Positions 8,905 through 18,200 are shown, numbered from the stretch's first letter. The stretch is DNA of 64,000 nucleotides from Desulfuromonas thiophila (GCF_900101955.1 NZ_FNAQ01000002.1:186001-250000), one strand, 5' to 3'. Notes: generated by a model from the sequence alone, not told the origin. Translations and numbers: made by a program.

Positions 8905-9768
8905 ATGGCGATCTACCGGGCGGCTGCCAAGGTGAATCTGTGTCTGCATGTGTTGTCGCGGCAGGCAGATGGCTATCATCAGCTGTGCATGCTGATGCAG
9001 CGCATAGGTCTTTATGATCTTATCGAAATCGAGCTGACGGCCGGGTCGGGAGTTGAACTGGAGTGCGCCGGGGTTGTGTTGCCGCCGGGAGGATGTAATC
9101 TGGCGGAGCGGGCTGCTCGACTGCTGCTTGATCAGCTGAGTGATCCGCCTGGCGTGCGGATTGTTCTCCATAAGCGGATTCCCGTGGCCGCCGGTCTGGG
9201 AGGGGGATCTTCCGATGCCGCGACGGTGTTGTTGGCCTTGCGGCAACAGCTGAATGTGCCGTTGGCGCAGGAGCAGCTCATGGCGCTGGGGTTGCGTCTC
9301 GGCGCTGACGTGCCTTTTTTCCTGCAGGGACAGCCGGCCTGGGCGCTGGGCATTGGTGAGCGCCTTCAGCCGCTGCGGGGGCTGCCCAACTGCTGGTACG
9401 TTTTGCTCAATCCCGGCGTTGCTCTGAGTACGGCACAGGTCTATGGTCAGGTGCGGCATTATTCGACAGCGCCGATGCGGCGCCTGCATTTTACCCGCAC
9501 TGCCGAGTTGGCTGGCTTGCTGCACAACGATCTGCAACTGCCGGCGCAGGGTTTGGCACCGGCAATTGAACAGGCTGCGGCGGCTTTGCACGCTGCTGGC
9601 GCTGAAGCTGTTTTGCTGTCCGGTAGCGGTGCGACGCTGTTCGCGCTGTGTGATAGCGAAGTAGCAGCGCGGCAATTGGCAGCACGCCTGGCGCTGGCCC
9701 CGGGGTGGTGGCTGGCGGTTGCTGAGGGGCTGGTGGATGTCCCGGCGTTGCTGCCGGCGCCGGCCTGA
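8905..9768 (+). CDS. ispE: 4-diphosphocytidyl-2-C-methyl-D-erythritol kinase
   Basis: 287 residues. Start chosen at ATG 8905, eight bases after AAAGGGGG; an upstream in-frame start at 8860 lacks homology. The GHMP-kinase features are AAAKVNLCLHV at the N-terminus and the ATP loop PVAAGLGGGSSDA (residues 93–105), with the C-terminal LLSGSGATLFAL motif. IspE phosphorylates CDP-methylerythritol in the MEP isoprenoid pathway. It is followed by tRNA-Gln and prs, the same order as in Geobacter genomes. Confidence 0.96.
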   Translation: MAIYRAAAKVNLCLHVLSRQADGYHQLCMLMQRIGLYDLIEIELTAGSGVELECAGVVLPPGGCNLAERAARLLLDQLSDPPGVRIVLHKRIPVAAGLGGGSSDAATVLLALRQQLNVPLAQEQLMALGLRLGADVPFFLQGQPAWALGIGERLQPLRGLPNCWYVLLNPGVALSTAQVYGQVRHYSTAPMRRLHFTRTAELAGLLHNDLQLPAQGLAPAIEQAAAALHAAGAEAVLLSGSGATLFALCDSEVAARQLAARLALAPGWWLAVAEGLVDVPALLPAPA

Positions 9769-9785
9769 CACGGCGGTTTTTTTGT

Positions 9786-9814
9786 TTGCAGTAGCGCGGC
9801 GGGTGTTGTATAAC
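9786..9814 (+). promoter_or_regulatory. Promoter for tRNA-Gln / prs
   Basis: TTGCAG (9786–9791), a 17-base spacer and TATAAC (9809–9814), followed by a C-rich stretch and then the tRNA 67 bases downstream. The -10 is strong, the -35 is weak. A T-run just upstream (9777–9787) may belong to the end of the ispE transcript. Confidence 0.5.
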
Positions 9815-9880
9815 CCCCCCCACGACAGGCAGCGCCGGGTGCGCAGGGGGTTGCTGTCGCATCCTGTAGAGTTGTTCCGA

Positions 9881-9955
9881 TGGGGCGTCGCCAAGCGGTA
9901 AGGCACCGGATTTTGATTCCGGCATTCCCAGGTTCGAATCCTGGCGCCCCAGCCA
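9881..9955 (+). tRNA. tRNA-Gln (anticodon TTG)
   Basis: 75 bases folding as a cloverleaf. The acceptor arms are TGGGGCG and CGCCCCA with discriminator G and encoded CCA. The anticodon stem CCGGA/TCCGG encloses TTTTGAT with anticodon TTG, and the T-loop is GGTTCGAATC. Its position between ispE and prs is conserved in Desulfuromonadales. Confidence 0.97.
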
Positions 9956-10093
9956 TCGCCTGCCCAAGCACAGAGGTCGTCCTGTCGTAGCCGCGGCGTG
10001 CTTCGGGGGGCTTTTGTTGTTCGCCGTCTTTGTTGCGCCGCCTGCGTTGTGGGTGGCTTCCTTGTTTTTATCTGCTGTTATTCAGGATCGCCC

Positions 10094-11032
10094 GTGAACA
10101 AGTTTAAGATTTTTGCCGGCAATTCCAACCGTTCCCTGGCGCAGGAAATCTGTGCTGATCTGTCCCTGCCCCTTGGGGCCGCCAACGTCAAGACCTTTTC
10201 CGATGGCGAAATCATGGTCGAAATTGGCGAGAACGTGCGTGGTCGAGATGTTTATGTCGTGCAGTCGACCAGCGCGCCGAGCAACAATACCCTGATGGAA
10301 CTGCTGGTAATGGTCGATGCTCTCAAGCGGGCTTCGGCAGAAAGCATCACTGCCGTTATTCCCTATTTTGGCTACGCCCGACAGGATCGCAAGGTGGCGC
10401 CACGTACGCCGATTACCAGCAAGCTGGTGGCCGATCTGATCTCTGTCGCCGGCGTCAATCGGGTGGTGACCATGGATCTGCATGCGGGTCAGATTCAGGG
10501 TTTTTTTGATATTCCGGTTGATCATCTGTATGCCGCCCCAGTGCTGCTTGATGATATTCAGCAACGGTTCCGGCAGCGTGTCGTTGTGGTGTCGCCGGAT
10601 GCTGGCGGGACCGAGCGGGCGCGGGCCTTTGCCAAGCGCCTTGATGCGGGTCTTGCCATTATCGATAAACGCCGCAGTGGGCCGAATGTTTCCGAAGTGA
10701 TGCATATCATTGGTGATGTGCGTGATCAGATCTGCATTATCGTCGATGACATGATTGATACCGCCGGCACATTGTGCCATGCGGCCGAAGCACTCAAAGA
10801 GCAGGGCGCACGCGAGGTTTATGCCTACGCAACTCATGCTGTGCTGTCGGGCCCGGCTCTCGACCGCATTGAGGCCAGCTGTCTGCAGGAAGTGGTTGTG
10901 ACCGACACCATCTGCTGCAAGGACAAGGTCGGTCGTTGCCCACGGCTGCGGCAGTTGCCGGTATCGAATATCCTGGCTGAAGCCATCCGGCGGATTCATT
11001 CGGATGAGTCGGTCAGTTCGCTGTTTGTCTAA
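10094..11032 (+). CDS. prs: Ribose-phosphate pyrophosphokinase (PRPP synthetase)
   Basis: 312 residues from GTG 10094 ([10 protein letters not shown]); the ORF extends 32 codons further upstream but that part has no homology. Motifs include the ATP-binding flexible region [25 protein letters not shown] (about 128–138) and the PRPP loop [11 protein letters not shown] (about 216–226). It makes PRPP from ribose 5-phosphate and ATP for purine, pyrimidine, His, Trp and NAD synthesis. The upstream AGGA is a modest RBS. rplY follows 95 bases later. Confidence 0.96.
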   Translation: MNKFKIFAGNSNRSLAQEICADLSLPLGAANVKTFSDGEIMVEIGENVRGRDVYVVQSTSAPSNNTLMELLVMVDALKRASAESITAVIPYFGYARQDRKVAPRTPITSKLVADLISVAGVNRVVTMDLHAGQIQGFFDIPVDHLYAAPVLLDDIQQRFRQRVVVVSPDAGGTERARAFAKRLDAGLAIIDKRRSGPNVSEVMHIIGDVRDQICIIVDDMIDTAGTLCHAAEALKEQGAREVYAYATHAVLSGPALDRIEASCLQEVVVTDTICCKDKVGRCPRLRQLPVSNILAEAIRRIHSDESVSSLFV

Positions 11033-11033
11033 G

Positions 11034-11049
11034 CCCGGCGATTGCCGGG
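11034..11049 (+). terminator. Small hairpin between prs and rplY
   Basis: CCCGGC-GATT-GCCGGG forms a six-base-pair GC stem directly after the prs stop. It lacks a proper U-run, so it may be a partial terminator or a processing site rather than a full stop. Confidence 0.4.
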
Positions 11050-11127
11050 ATCGTATTGTTCTGTCACAAATTTCCCTGGTCGTTTAGATCAACGGCTGTC
11101 GCGTTGCCCTATGGAGGATTACACACA

Positions 11128-11730
11128 ATGGCACAAGCTGAACTGAATCTGTCGAATCGTGAGCGCCTGGGCAAGGGTGGTGCGCGCAGCGCCCGTCGTG
11201 CCGGGCTGGTCCCAGGCGTGGTCTATGGCGCCGACATGTCGCCCTGCGCCGTTACCGTAGAGCCGAAGGCGCTGCAGAAGGCCCTTGCAACCGATGCCGG
11301 TTGGAATACGCTGCTGACCCTGCGAGGCGAAGGAGCGTTTGCTGGTCGTCTGGCTGTCGTGAAGGACATGCAGCTTCATCCGCTGCGGCGTACGCCGGAG
11401 CATGTTGATTTTCAGGCGATTGACATGAGCCGCAAGCAGGCATTTATGGTGCCGGTCATGGTGGAAGGTCGCTCCAAGGGCGAGAAGGAAGGCGGCACCC
11501 TGGAACTGATCCGCAAGGAGCTTGAGGTTTACTGTCTGCCCACCCAGGTGCCCAGCAGTATTGATGTTCCGGTGGCACAATTGGAAATCGGCGATGTTGT
11601 CCATATCGAGGATATCAAGGCACCCGAAGGGGTCGAACTGGTGCACGATGTCAACTTTACCGTGATTACGGTGGTTGGCCACAAGCCGTCAGACGACGTC
11701 GAAGAAGGCAGCGAGACCTCGGAAGACTAG
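11128..11730 (+). CDS. rplY: 50S ribosomal protein L25/general stress protein Ctc
   Basis: 200 residues from ATG 11128, eleven bases after GGAGG (11113–11117); 24 upstream in-frame codons are discarded. The N-terminal domain (about 1–95) is the 5S rRNA-binding L25 fold (RRAGLVPGVVYG; LHPLRRTPEHVDF), followed by the TL5/Ctc-type C-terminal beta domain (about 100–185) and an acidic tail. It binds 5S rRNA at the central protuberance. The long form is usual outside Gammaproteobacteria. pth follows within eight bases. Confidence 0.96.
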   Translation: MAQAELNLSNRERLGKGGARSARRAGLVPGVVYGADMSPCAVTVEPKALQKALATDAGWNTLLTLRGEGAFAGRLAVVKDMQLHPLRRTPEHVDFQAIDMSRKQAFMVPVMVEGRSKGEKEGGTLELIRKELEVYCLPTQVPSSIDVPVAQLEIGDVVHIEDIKAPEGVELVHDVNFTVITVVGHKPSDDVEEGSETSED

Positions 11731-11737
11731 AGGCGTC

Positions 11738-12313
11738 ATGCTGATTGTTGGCCTGGGAAATCCCGGCGACCGTTATGCCCAGACACGTCATAACATTGGC
11801 TTTATGGTCGTGGACCAGCTGGGCGAGCGCTGGCAGCTGTCACTGAACAAAAAGGGGCACCAGGCTTTCTGGGGGCAGGGCCGTCGGCAGGCTGAACCCG
11901 TGATATTGCTCAAACCGCAGACCTTCATGAATCTGAGTGGCGCCAGTGTGGCATCGGCCTGCAAGGCCTTTGGCTGTGATCCGGGTCAGCTGCTGGTGGT
12001 TCATGATGATCTGGATCTGCCGTTCGGTCAGCTGCGAATCAAGCAGGGTGGCGGTCATGGTGGTCATAACGGATTGCGGCATATCATAAAGGTGCTTGGC
12101 ACCAGTGATTTCCTTCGTTTGCGGCTGGGCATCGGTCGGCCCGGCGAAGGCGAGGAAGTGGTTGCCTATGTGCTGCGGGCTTTCACAGCAGAGCAGAAAC
12201 AACAGGTAGTGCCCCTGCTGCAACGTGCCAGCGAGGCTATTGAGGCCATCGTTGACATGGGGGTGGCGCGGGCCATGTGTGCCTTTAACGGGCAGAATTC
12301 CATCGGTAACTGA
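11738..12313 (+). CDS. pth: Peptidyl-tRNA hydrolase
   Basis: 191 residues, starting at ATG 11738 seven bases after the rplY stop. Signature [18 protein letters not shown] includes the catalytic His18, and FMNLSG and GHNGLRHI are also present. It cleaves peptidyl-tRNAs released by premature termination. The rplY–pth pair is widely conserved. The RBS is weak (the GAAGACTAGAGG region), consistent with coupling to rplY. Confidence 0.97.
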   Translation: MLIVGLGNPGDRYAQTRHNIGFMVVDQLGERWQLSLNKKGHQAFWGQGRRQAEPVILLKPQTFMNLSGASVASACKAFGCDPGQLLVVHDDLDLPFGQLRIKQGGGHGGHNGLRHIIKVLGTSDFLRLRLGIGRPGEGEEVVAYVLRAFTAEQKQQVVPLLQRASEAIEAIVDMGVARAMCAFNGQNSIGN

Positions 12314-12351
12314 AACAACGAGAGAGTCGAAAGCAAAGGGGGAAGGATCTT

Positions 12352-14361
12352 ATGGCGTACTTTGCCGTACTTCTGGGGATTGTCGGTTTTGCCGCCGCAA
12401 TCGTGCTGTACAACAGGGTCAAGGCCGAGCCGGCCGGCAACGCAACCATGGTAGAGATTTCGGATGCGATTCATGCGGGCGCCATGGCGTTTCTGCGGCG
12501 TGAATATCGGGTATTGGCGATCTTTATCGGCGTTGTGTTTCTGCTGATTCTGGCAGGCATGGGACAGCAGACGGCGTTTGCGTTCCTTGGTGGCGCGCTT
12601 TGCTCAATGGTTTGTGGTTTCATCGGCATGAAGGCGGCTACCCGCGCCAACGTGCGCACCACCGAGGCGGCCCGCCTGCATGGCCAGGCTCGGGCACTGG
12701 AGGTGTCGTATAATGGTGGCGCGGTCATGGGGCTGTCGGTGGCTTCGCTGGGCCTGGTGGGTGTTGGTTTGGCCTATGCCTATTTTGGTGGCAACCCGGA
12801 AACCGCACGCTATATCAATGGTTTTGCCATGGGCGCTTCGTCTATTGCCCTGTTTGCCCGTGTGGGCGGCGGCATCTACACCAAGGCAGCCGATGTCGGT
12901 GCTGACCTGGTGGGTAAGGTCGAAGCCGGTATTCCTGAAGACGATCCGCGTAATCCGGGCGTTATTGCCGACAACGTCGGTGACTGCGTTGGCGATACCG
13001 CAGGTATGGGAGCTGACATTTTCGAGTCCTATGTCGGCTCGATCATTGCGACCATCGCCATCGCTGCTGCTGCCAGTCCCGAATTGCTGGCCCAGTTGGG
13101 CTCGGGTGAGGGTGTGCAGAGTGCCGCCATGGCCCTGCCGCTGATGCTGGCCGCTTTCGGCCTGATCTTCTCCGGGGTTGGCATCTATTCGATGAAGCGC
13201 TTTCAGGACAAGGACCCGGCCACGGCTCTGCGTCTGACGACCTTCGTTGCCGCCGGACTGTTCATGGTGGCTTCCCTGTTCATTATCCTGATCATGGGCC
13301 TGAAATTCGGTATCTTCCTGGCGCTGGTGGGCGGCTCTCTGGCCGGCATCGCCATCGGCCTGATCACCGAGTACTATACCGCCGAAGCGCCGGTCCGGCG
13401 GATTGCCGAGGCCAGCAAAACCGGTCCGGCCACCAACATCATCAGTGGTTTGGCTGTGGGTTTGGAAAGCTGCGCCGCTCCGATCCTGGTTATTTGCGTC
13501 GGCATTCTGGTCGCCAACTACTTTGCCGGCCTGTACGGCATTGGTATCGCCGCTGTTGGCATGCTGGCAACCGTTGGTGTGACCATGACGGTTGATGCCT
13601 ATGGTCCCATTGCCGACAACGCTGGCGGCATCTCTGAAATGGCTGGCCTGGGTCCGGAGGTGCGCACGATTACCGATGGCCTCGACGCGATTGGTAATAC
13701 CACTGCTGCCGTTGGCAAGGGCTTTGCCATTGGTTCGGCGGCCCTGACCGCCTTGGCGCTGTTCTCGGCCTATGCCACTACCGTTGGTCTTGAGGCCATC
13801 AACCTGATTGAGCCGCGCGTGGTTGTTGGTCTGTTGATTGGTGGTGCGCTGCCGTTCTTTATCGGTGCCCTGACGATGACCAGCGTTGGCCGTGCCGCCG
13901 GCAAGATGGTTGACGAGATTCGTCGCCAGTTCCGCGAAATTCCCGGCCTGCTCGAAGGCAAGGAAGGCGTCAAGCCTGAGCCGGAAAAGTGTATCGATAT
14001 CTCCGCCCAGGCGGCCCTGAAAGAAATGGTTCTGCCTGGGGTGGTTGCTGTCGTGGCCCCGGTGCTGATTGGCTTTTTGCTTGGCAAGCAGGCCCTGGGT
14101 GGCATGCTGGCCGGTGCGACGCTGGCTGGGGTATTGCTGGCCCTGATGATGTCCAATGGTGGTGGTGCCTGGGACAATGCCAAGAAGTACATCGAAAAAG
14201 GTGCACTTGAAGGCGAGAAGAAGGGCGGCGAAGCACACAAGGCGGCTGTCGTTGGTGATACCGTTGGCGACCCGTTCAAGGACACCTCCGGTCCGGCGAT
14301 GAACATTCTGATCAAGTTGATGAGTGTTGTGTCGCTGGTGATCGCACCTCTGCTGGTCTGA
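12352..14361 (+). CDS. hppA: Membrane pyrophosphatase (ion-translocating, K+-dependent type)
   Basis: 669 residues, multi-spanning inner-membrane protein with the PPi-binding motif [11 protein letters not shown] from residue 181 and the downstream DNVGDCVGD. In [10 protein letters not shown] (from residue 448), Ala452 and Gly455 occupy the positions that are Lys and Thr in K+-independent enzymes, so by the published rule this is a K+-requiring pump. Whether it moves H+ or Na+ cannot be decided by eye. It couples PPi hydrolysis to ion export, recovering energy from biosynthetic PPi. It lies between pth and ychF. RBS GGGGGAAGGA. Confidence 0.95.
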   Translation: MAYFAVLLGIVGFAAAIVLYNRVKAEPAGNATMVEISDAIHAGAMAFLRREYRVLAIFIGVVFLLILAGMGQQTAFAFLGGALCSMVCGFIGMKAATRANVRTTEAARLHGQARALEVSYNGGAVMGLSVASLGLVGVGLAYAYFGGNPETARYINGFAMGASSIALFARVGGGIYTKAADVGADLVGKVEAGIPEDDPRNPGVIADNVGDCVGDTAGMGADIFESYVGSIIATIAIAAAASPELLAQLGSGEGVQSAAMALPLMLAAFGLIFSGVGIYSMKRFQDKDPATALRLTTFVAAGLFMVASLFIILIMGLKFGIFLALVGGSLAGIAIGLITEYYTAEAPVRRIAEASKTGPATNIISGLAVGLESCAAPILVICVGILVANYFAGLYGIGIAAVGMLATVGVTMTVDAYGPIADNAGGISEMAGLGPEVRTITDGLDAIGNTTAAVGKGFAIGSAALTALALFSAYATTVGLEAINLIEPRVVVGLLIGGALPFFIGALTMTSVGRAAGKMVDEIRRQFREIPGLLEGKEGVKPEPEKCIDISAQAALKEMVLPGVVAVVAPVLIGFLLGKQALGGMLAGATLAGVLLALMMSNGGGAWDNAKKYIEKGALEGEKKGGEAHKAAVVGDTVGDPFKDTSGPAMNILIKLMSVVSLVIAPLLV

Positions 14362-14385
14362 TCCGCAGGCAGGTTTGCACTTTTT

Positions 14386-14417
14386 CGGATAGCCGGGGCA
14401 TTTGCTCCGGCTATCCG
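14386..14417 (+). terminator. Hairpin after hppA
   Basis: CGGATAGCCGG(gg)… and CCGGCTATCCG pair as an 11-base-pair stem with a short loop, followed by TGTTT. The U-run is weak, so termination is likely but not certain; ychF has its own RBS just downstream. Confidence 0.6.
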
Positions 14418-14435
14418 TGTTTGGAGAGCTTATTT

Positions 14436-15530
14436 ATGGGTTTCAAATGCGGTATCGTCGGATTGCCCAATGTCGGCAAGTCCACGATTTTCAATGCTAT
14501 TACCAGCGCCGGAGCGGAGTCGGCCAATTATCCATTTTGTACCATCGAGCCCAATGTCGGCATCGTGGCGGTGCCGGACCCACGACTCGACGCGCTGGCG
14601 GCGATTGTCAAGCCCAGGCAGGTACTGCCGACGACCATGGAGTTTGTCGATATTGCCGGTCTGGTCAAGGGAGCCAGCCGTGGCGAGGGATTGGGAAACC
14701 AGTTTCTCGGTCATATCCGCCAAGTAGACGCCATCGCCAATATCGTGCGTTGTTTCGAGGATGACAACGTGGTGCATGTTGATGGCAGTGTCGATCCGTT
14801 GCGGGATATCGACGTGATCCAGACCGAACTGAATCTGGCAGACCTGGAAAGTCTCGAACGGCGTAAAACGCGCATCCAGAAGCAGGCCAAAAGTGGCGAT
14901 AAGGCCAGCCAGGCGGAACTGGAGGTGATTGAGACGATTGAGCGCTGCCTTAACGAGGGCTTGCCGGCCCGGCGGGCTGCCCTGGCGCCGGAGCAGCAGC
15001 GTCTGGCACGGGATTTCCATCTGATAACCCTCAAACCGGTCCTCTATGTTGCCAATGTGGCGGAAGATGACCTGGAGGGGCAGCATCCCCATGTGGCAGC
15101 GGTGCGTGACTATGCCTGTCGCCAAGGGGCCGAACTGGTGCTGATCTGTGGCAAGATCGAGGCTGAGATTGCCGAGCTGTCGGCAGAGGAAAAGAGCGAG
15201 TTTCTTGCTGCCATGGGGCTGCAGGAGTCTGGTTTGGCGCAGATGATTCGGGCCGGTTATCAGTTGCTCGGGTTGCAGACCTATTTTACTGCCGGTGTCA
15301 AGGAAGTGCGCGCCTGGACCGTCCCCGTTGGGGCCACCGCACCTCAGGCTGCCGGGGTGATTCACTCAGATTTTGAGCGGGGGTTCATTCGGGCGGAGGT
15401 GATTGCCTATGCCGATTTTATCTCCTGTGGTGGCGAAGCGGGTGCCCGTGAAAAGGGGTTGTTGCGGGTGGAAGGCAAGGACTACCGGGTACAGGATGGG
15501 GATGTGATGCATTTCCGTTTCAATGTTTAA
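14436..15530 (+). CDS. ychF: Ribosome-associated GTPase/ATPase YchF
   Basis: 364 residues from ATG 14436, eight bases after GGAGAG; a TTG at 14421 is less likely. G1 is GLPNVGKST (residues 9–17), the G3 region is [10 protein letters not shown], and in place of the G4 NKxD the family has NVAE, matching the ATP preference of YchF/OLA1. The C-terminal TGS domain ends in the usual [13 protein letters not shown]. Binds ribosomes and is linked to stress responses. Last conserved gene before the insertion-like segment. Confidence 0.96.
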   Translation: MGFKCGIVGLPNVGKSTIFNAITSAGAESANYPFCTIEPNVGIVAVPDPRLDALAAIVKPRQVLPTTMEFVDIAGLVKGASRGEGLGNQFLGHIRQVDAIANIVRCFEDDNVVHVDGSVDPLRDIDVIQTELNLADLESLERRKTRIQKQAKSGDKASQAELEVIETIERCLNEGLPARRAALAPEQQRLARDFHLITLKPVLYVANVAEDDLEGQHPHVAAVRDYACRQGAELVLICGKIEAEIAELSAEEKSEFLAAMGLQESGLAQMIRAGYQLLGLQTYFTAGVKEVRAWTVPVGATAPQAAGVIHSDFERGFIRAEVIAYADFISCGGEAGAREKGLLRVEGKDYRVQDGDVMHFRFNV

Positions 15531-15648
15531 CACCTCCCAACGGATGATTCCGGGGGATTCTTGTTGGCACCGGATTTACGCAACGAGATGTTTGTTGTGC
15601 ATCGATGATTCGGCTCGTATTAAGCTACTTAGGGCCTTGACGGGGCAT

Positions 15649-16060
15649 CTACGCAACAGGAGATTGAGCCCGTTTGCGATACTTGGGCATGGCTTGACGA
15701 TGTTCGATTCGAAACGATCCCGGTAGGGCTAGCTTCAAATGTTGCTCAACCGTCTTGAAGACCAACGCCGCCTGCGAATCATGGCTGGGAATTTCCACCA
15801 AGTTGGCATCGGCCTGCCACCAGCAGCCTTGTGGTTTGCTTTGGTCACTGCATAACGGCAGCACCGCCGAAAGGTTATTGTTGCCTCGTTGAATCAAGCG
15901 GCAGGGTTACGTCGTAACCCCGCCGCTCCAGTTCATCACGAATCCTGCCGGTATCGATTCGCCTTGGATGGCGAAGAATTAGGCGCAGCATCGCCCAGTG
16001 CCATTGCAAAGCGTCCAAAATTCTCTCCTGGCCATTTGAATACCATGATGCTTTCCACAA
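15649..16060 (-). pseudogene. Frameshifted and truncated WYL/HTH transcriptional regulator
   Basis: Two minus-strand reading frames together resemble the N-terminal half of a YafY-type WYL regulator. The first (from 16060) has a winged-helix start, WHWAMLRLILRHPRRID…RRGYDVT, then runs out of frame to a stop near 15875. The second frame resumes with RLIQRGNNNLSAVLPL…SKPQGCWWQADA and VFKTVEQHLKLALP, then ends at 15649 without the WYL ligand domain. The join is around 15890–15895, where one frameshift would restore the expected HTH recognition helix. Both the frameshift and the missing C-terminus indicate a dead gene. Homology is recognised by pattern only. Confidence 0.7.
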
Positions 16061-16083
16061 GCGACGCTGAGCGTCGCTTGTGG
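16055..16083. repeat. Perfect 13-bp palindrome with 3-base loop
   Basis: CCACAAGCGACGC-TGA-GCGTCGCTTGTGG lies between the divergent WYL and metallo-beta-lactamase remnants. It has no U-run on either side. It could be the old operator of the regulator, a REP-like element, or a terminator relic. Confidence 0.8.
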
Positions 16084-16112
16084 CGCAATAATGGAAACAT
16101 CAACCAGCTCGT

Positions 16113-16463
16113 ATGGAATTCTGTTTGAAAGTTCGCATTCACCGTGGCACGCAACAAATTGGCGGAACCTGCATCGAGCTGGCAGCAGCGGGCAACCGCA
16201 TCGCTCTGGATTTCAGCTTGCTGTTTGATGGAGATGCGACCAACACCAAACTAGTGCCCGAAATCGCTGGTGACGACCTGCGGTGCATCGTGATTTCACA
16301 TCCCCATATTGATCACTACGGGTTGCTTCATCATTTGTCAGGCCGCTCGCCCGTTGCCATGGGCAGTGCCGCACGGTGGATTGTTCAAGCCGCTACTCTC
16401 TTTACCGGGCAGCCATTGCCATTGCTCAAATTCTCGCTTTGCTGCCGGGCAGGGATGATCTGA
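16113..16463 (+). pseudogene. Truncated metallo-beta-lactamase-fold hydrolase
   Basis: 116 codons. The N-terminus (LKVRIHRGTQQIGGTCIEL) and the metal motif SHPHIDHYG (HxHxDH) match MBL-fold hydrolases resembling the RNase J/exonuclease branch. After about residue 100 the similarity stops, the frame becomes KFSLCCRAGMI and ends, so roughly the last two thirds of a normal 350–450 residue enzyme are missing, including the other metal ligands. The start could be ATG 16113 or TTG 16125. Divergent from the WYL remnant, so the pair may once have been a regulator–enzyme unit. Confidence 0.7.
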
Positions 16464-16577
16464 GTGGCAGCGAGGTTCGTACAGTGCGCCATGTGACTTG
16501 TCGTATCGCTGTGATCGTGGTGTGATCGATCGCCAGCCATTTCCAGCTCAATAGCACTGTACACCTGGAGACCATGT

Positions 16578-17669
16578 ATGCCTGGCTTGGATGACCAGAC
16601 GTTTCATAAAACCGTTCATTTCGAACGGGTCAAATTGCTCTATCAGGCTGCCGCCTCAAATGGTCTGCGAAGCAGCTTTCTGGTCATTCTGTTTATCCCC
16701 CTTTTCTTGTGGCCCTATGTTGACCATGCCCTGTTGCTGGTGTGGACAGCCGTGGTGGTCTGGATCAATTGTTTAAGGGTTTTGCTGTGGAAAGAGTTTC
16801 AGCGCCGACTGGCCAAACAGCTGATTACCCCTGACAATGCCCTGACATGGGAGCGCTACTTTGTCCTCGGTATCAGCATGACAGGGTTGCCTTGGGCTGC
16901 GACCATCTTCTTCCCGTTCCAGCAGCAGCCCCTGGCCTGCATGATCTATGTGCTGTTGATGCACACCGGCACCAACGCCGCCGTCAGTGCCATGTACATG
17001 GCGTCAAAAGCAACAACTATCAGTTACCTTGTCGTCACACTGATGCCGACCCTCATGCGGATTGCCTGGGAAGGGGCCTGGCAGCATATGGTCATCAGCC
17101 TGCTCGGTGTCGTGTTTATTGCTATCATGGGCCGCTGCATCCGTATTCACAGCCGCAACCTGATTGAGACCATCGAGCTGAAAATAAAGAATGAAGAACT
17201 CTCCAAGCGGGATTACTTGACCGGACTGTGGAATCGCAGACATCTCAACGAGTTCACCAGCAACCTGCTACCGGCAAATACAACGGAAATACACCGGCCC
17301 TTCTGCGTCATGCTCAGCGATATTGATTTCTTCAAGAAATACAACGATACCCACGGGCACAATGCCGGCGACGAACTGCTGTCCACCATCGCCCGCCTGA
17401 TCAGGCAGAACATCCGCTCAGAAGACTTGGCTGTACGCTACGGCGGGGAAGAATTCTTGATCGTGTTTGTCGGGTTGAAATTGAATGAAGCTGTGGCCAT
17501 CGCCGAGCGTATCAGGCAGGTCATCAAGCAGGAAACCAGCGTCACCATCAGCGCCGGGTTGGTTGAGCATGAATGGGGGATCGACTTTAAGGATCTGACC
17601 CAGCAGGCGGATAAGCTGCTTTATCAGGCCAAAAGTTCGGGCCGTGATCAGGTGGTTGTTGATGTGTAG
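16578..17669 (+). CDS. Membrane diguanylate cyclase (GGDEF)
   Basis: 363 residues. Residues about 30–190 contain five or six hydrophobic helices, forming a membrane sensor of unknown ligand. The C-terminal GGDEF domain (about 205–360) begins at RDYLTGLWNRRHL and has an intact active site GGEEF (289–293) and an inhibitory I-site RSED (280–283), so it should make c-di-GMP with product inhibition. RBS CTGGAG upstream of ATG 16578. It lies in the segment that separates ychF from rpsF and may be a passenger; unlike its left neighbours it appears intact. Confidence 0.9.
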   Translation: MPGLDDQTFHKTVHFERVKLLYQAAASNGLRSSFLVILFIPLFLWPYVDHALLLVWTAVVVWINCLRVLLWKEFQRRLAKQLITPDNALTWERYFVLGISMTGLPWAATIFFPFQQQPLACMIYVLLMHTGTNAAVSAMYMASKATTISYLVVTLMPTLMRIAWEGAWQHMVISLLGVVFIAIMGRCIRIHSRNLIETIELKIKNEELSKRDYLTGLWNRRHLNEFTSNLLPANTTEIHRPFCVMLSDIDFFKKYNDTHGHNAGDELLSTIARLIRQNIRSEDLAVRYGGEEFLIVFVGLKLNEAVAIAERIRQVIKQETSVTISAGLVEHEWGIDFKDLTQQADKLLYQAKSSGRDQVVVDV

Positions 17670-18127
17670 GCTGCGTGATTTTGACCCTGAATTGGTCATT
17701 AGTGACTACTTCTGCAGCCGACAAAGACAACACGCCAGTCTGGCTATGCACCCCCCCGAAAGTTTAGTGGAGCAAATTCGTCAGGCGGCAAGGGGCCGCC
17801 TGACCATAACATGGTGTCCACAATTGCGGACCGACCTCAGTCTCAGTGGTGTGAAGTTTATCTGTGTGGTGGGGACATTTCGGTTTTAGTTGAACAGCAC
17901 GGTACGGCTTTCAATTGCTTCCGGAATTATCAAGCTTTCAGGGTCGCCCGGCAAACGCGCAGAAGTTTGGCCCTATCCGAGTAATTTGGGGCCGCTTTAT
18001 GAAAGCGCCCGCCAGAAACCAAGACTTCTCGTCCATTCTTCCTATTCAACGTCTAACAGCCCCCGGTCGGTCTGAAATCACTGGACTCGGCCGATTCGAT
18101 ATGTTATTGACTGCTGTTCCGCAAGTC
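17670..18127. other. 458-base non-coding stretch, possible mobile-element remnant
   Basis: No convincing coding frame. It contains a perfect 10-bp inverted repeat at 17780–17804 and strings such as CCCCCCGAAAGTTTAGTGGAG and GGTGTCCAC that look like insertion-sequence ends, but I could not find a transposase fragment. Composition is less GC-rich than the flanking genes. Confidence 0.4.
17780..17804. repeat. Perfect 10-bp inverted repeat
   Basis: GTCAGGCGGC-AAGGG-GCCGCCTGAC. No U-run follows (CATAACATGG), so this is not a typical terminator. It could be part of a decayed insertion element or end the diguanylate cyclase transcript in a factor-assisted way. Confidence 0.6.
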
Positions 18128-18176
18128 GGGAGCCTTTAGGGGGCTCCCGCTCCTTGTTCCGGGGGAGTCCGGAGCT
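18128..18176 (+). promoter_or_regulatory. Structured rpsF leader (candidate autoregulatory element)
   Basis: Upstream of rpsF, GGGAGCC(…)GGCTCCC (18128–18148) is followed by a second stem CCGG-GGGAGT-CCGG (from about 18159). Many bacteria regulate rpsF–rpsR through an S6:S18-binding leader with a CCG-containing bulge. The position fits, but I cannot confirm the consensus without a covariance model. Confidence 0.35.
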
Positions 18177-18200
18177 GTTAACCCAAGAGGAGGTGTACGC

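Noticed and set aside
7795-9906. 703-residue minus-strand frame across the EAL–HDOD and ispE genes
   Set aside because: It runs antisense through two well-supported genes and into a tRNA; no motif is seen.
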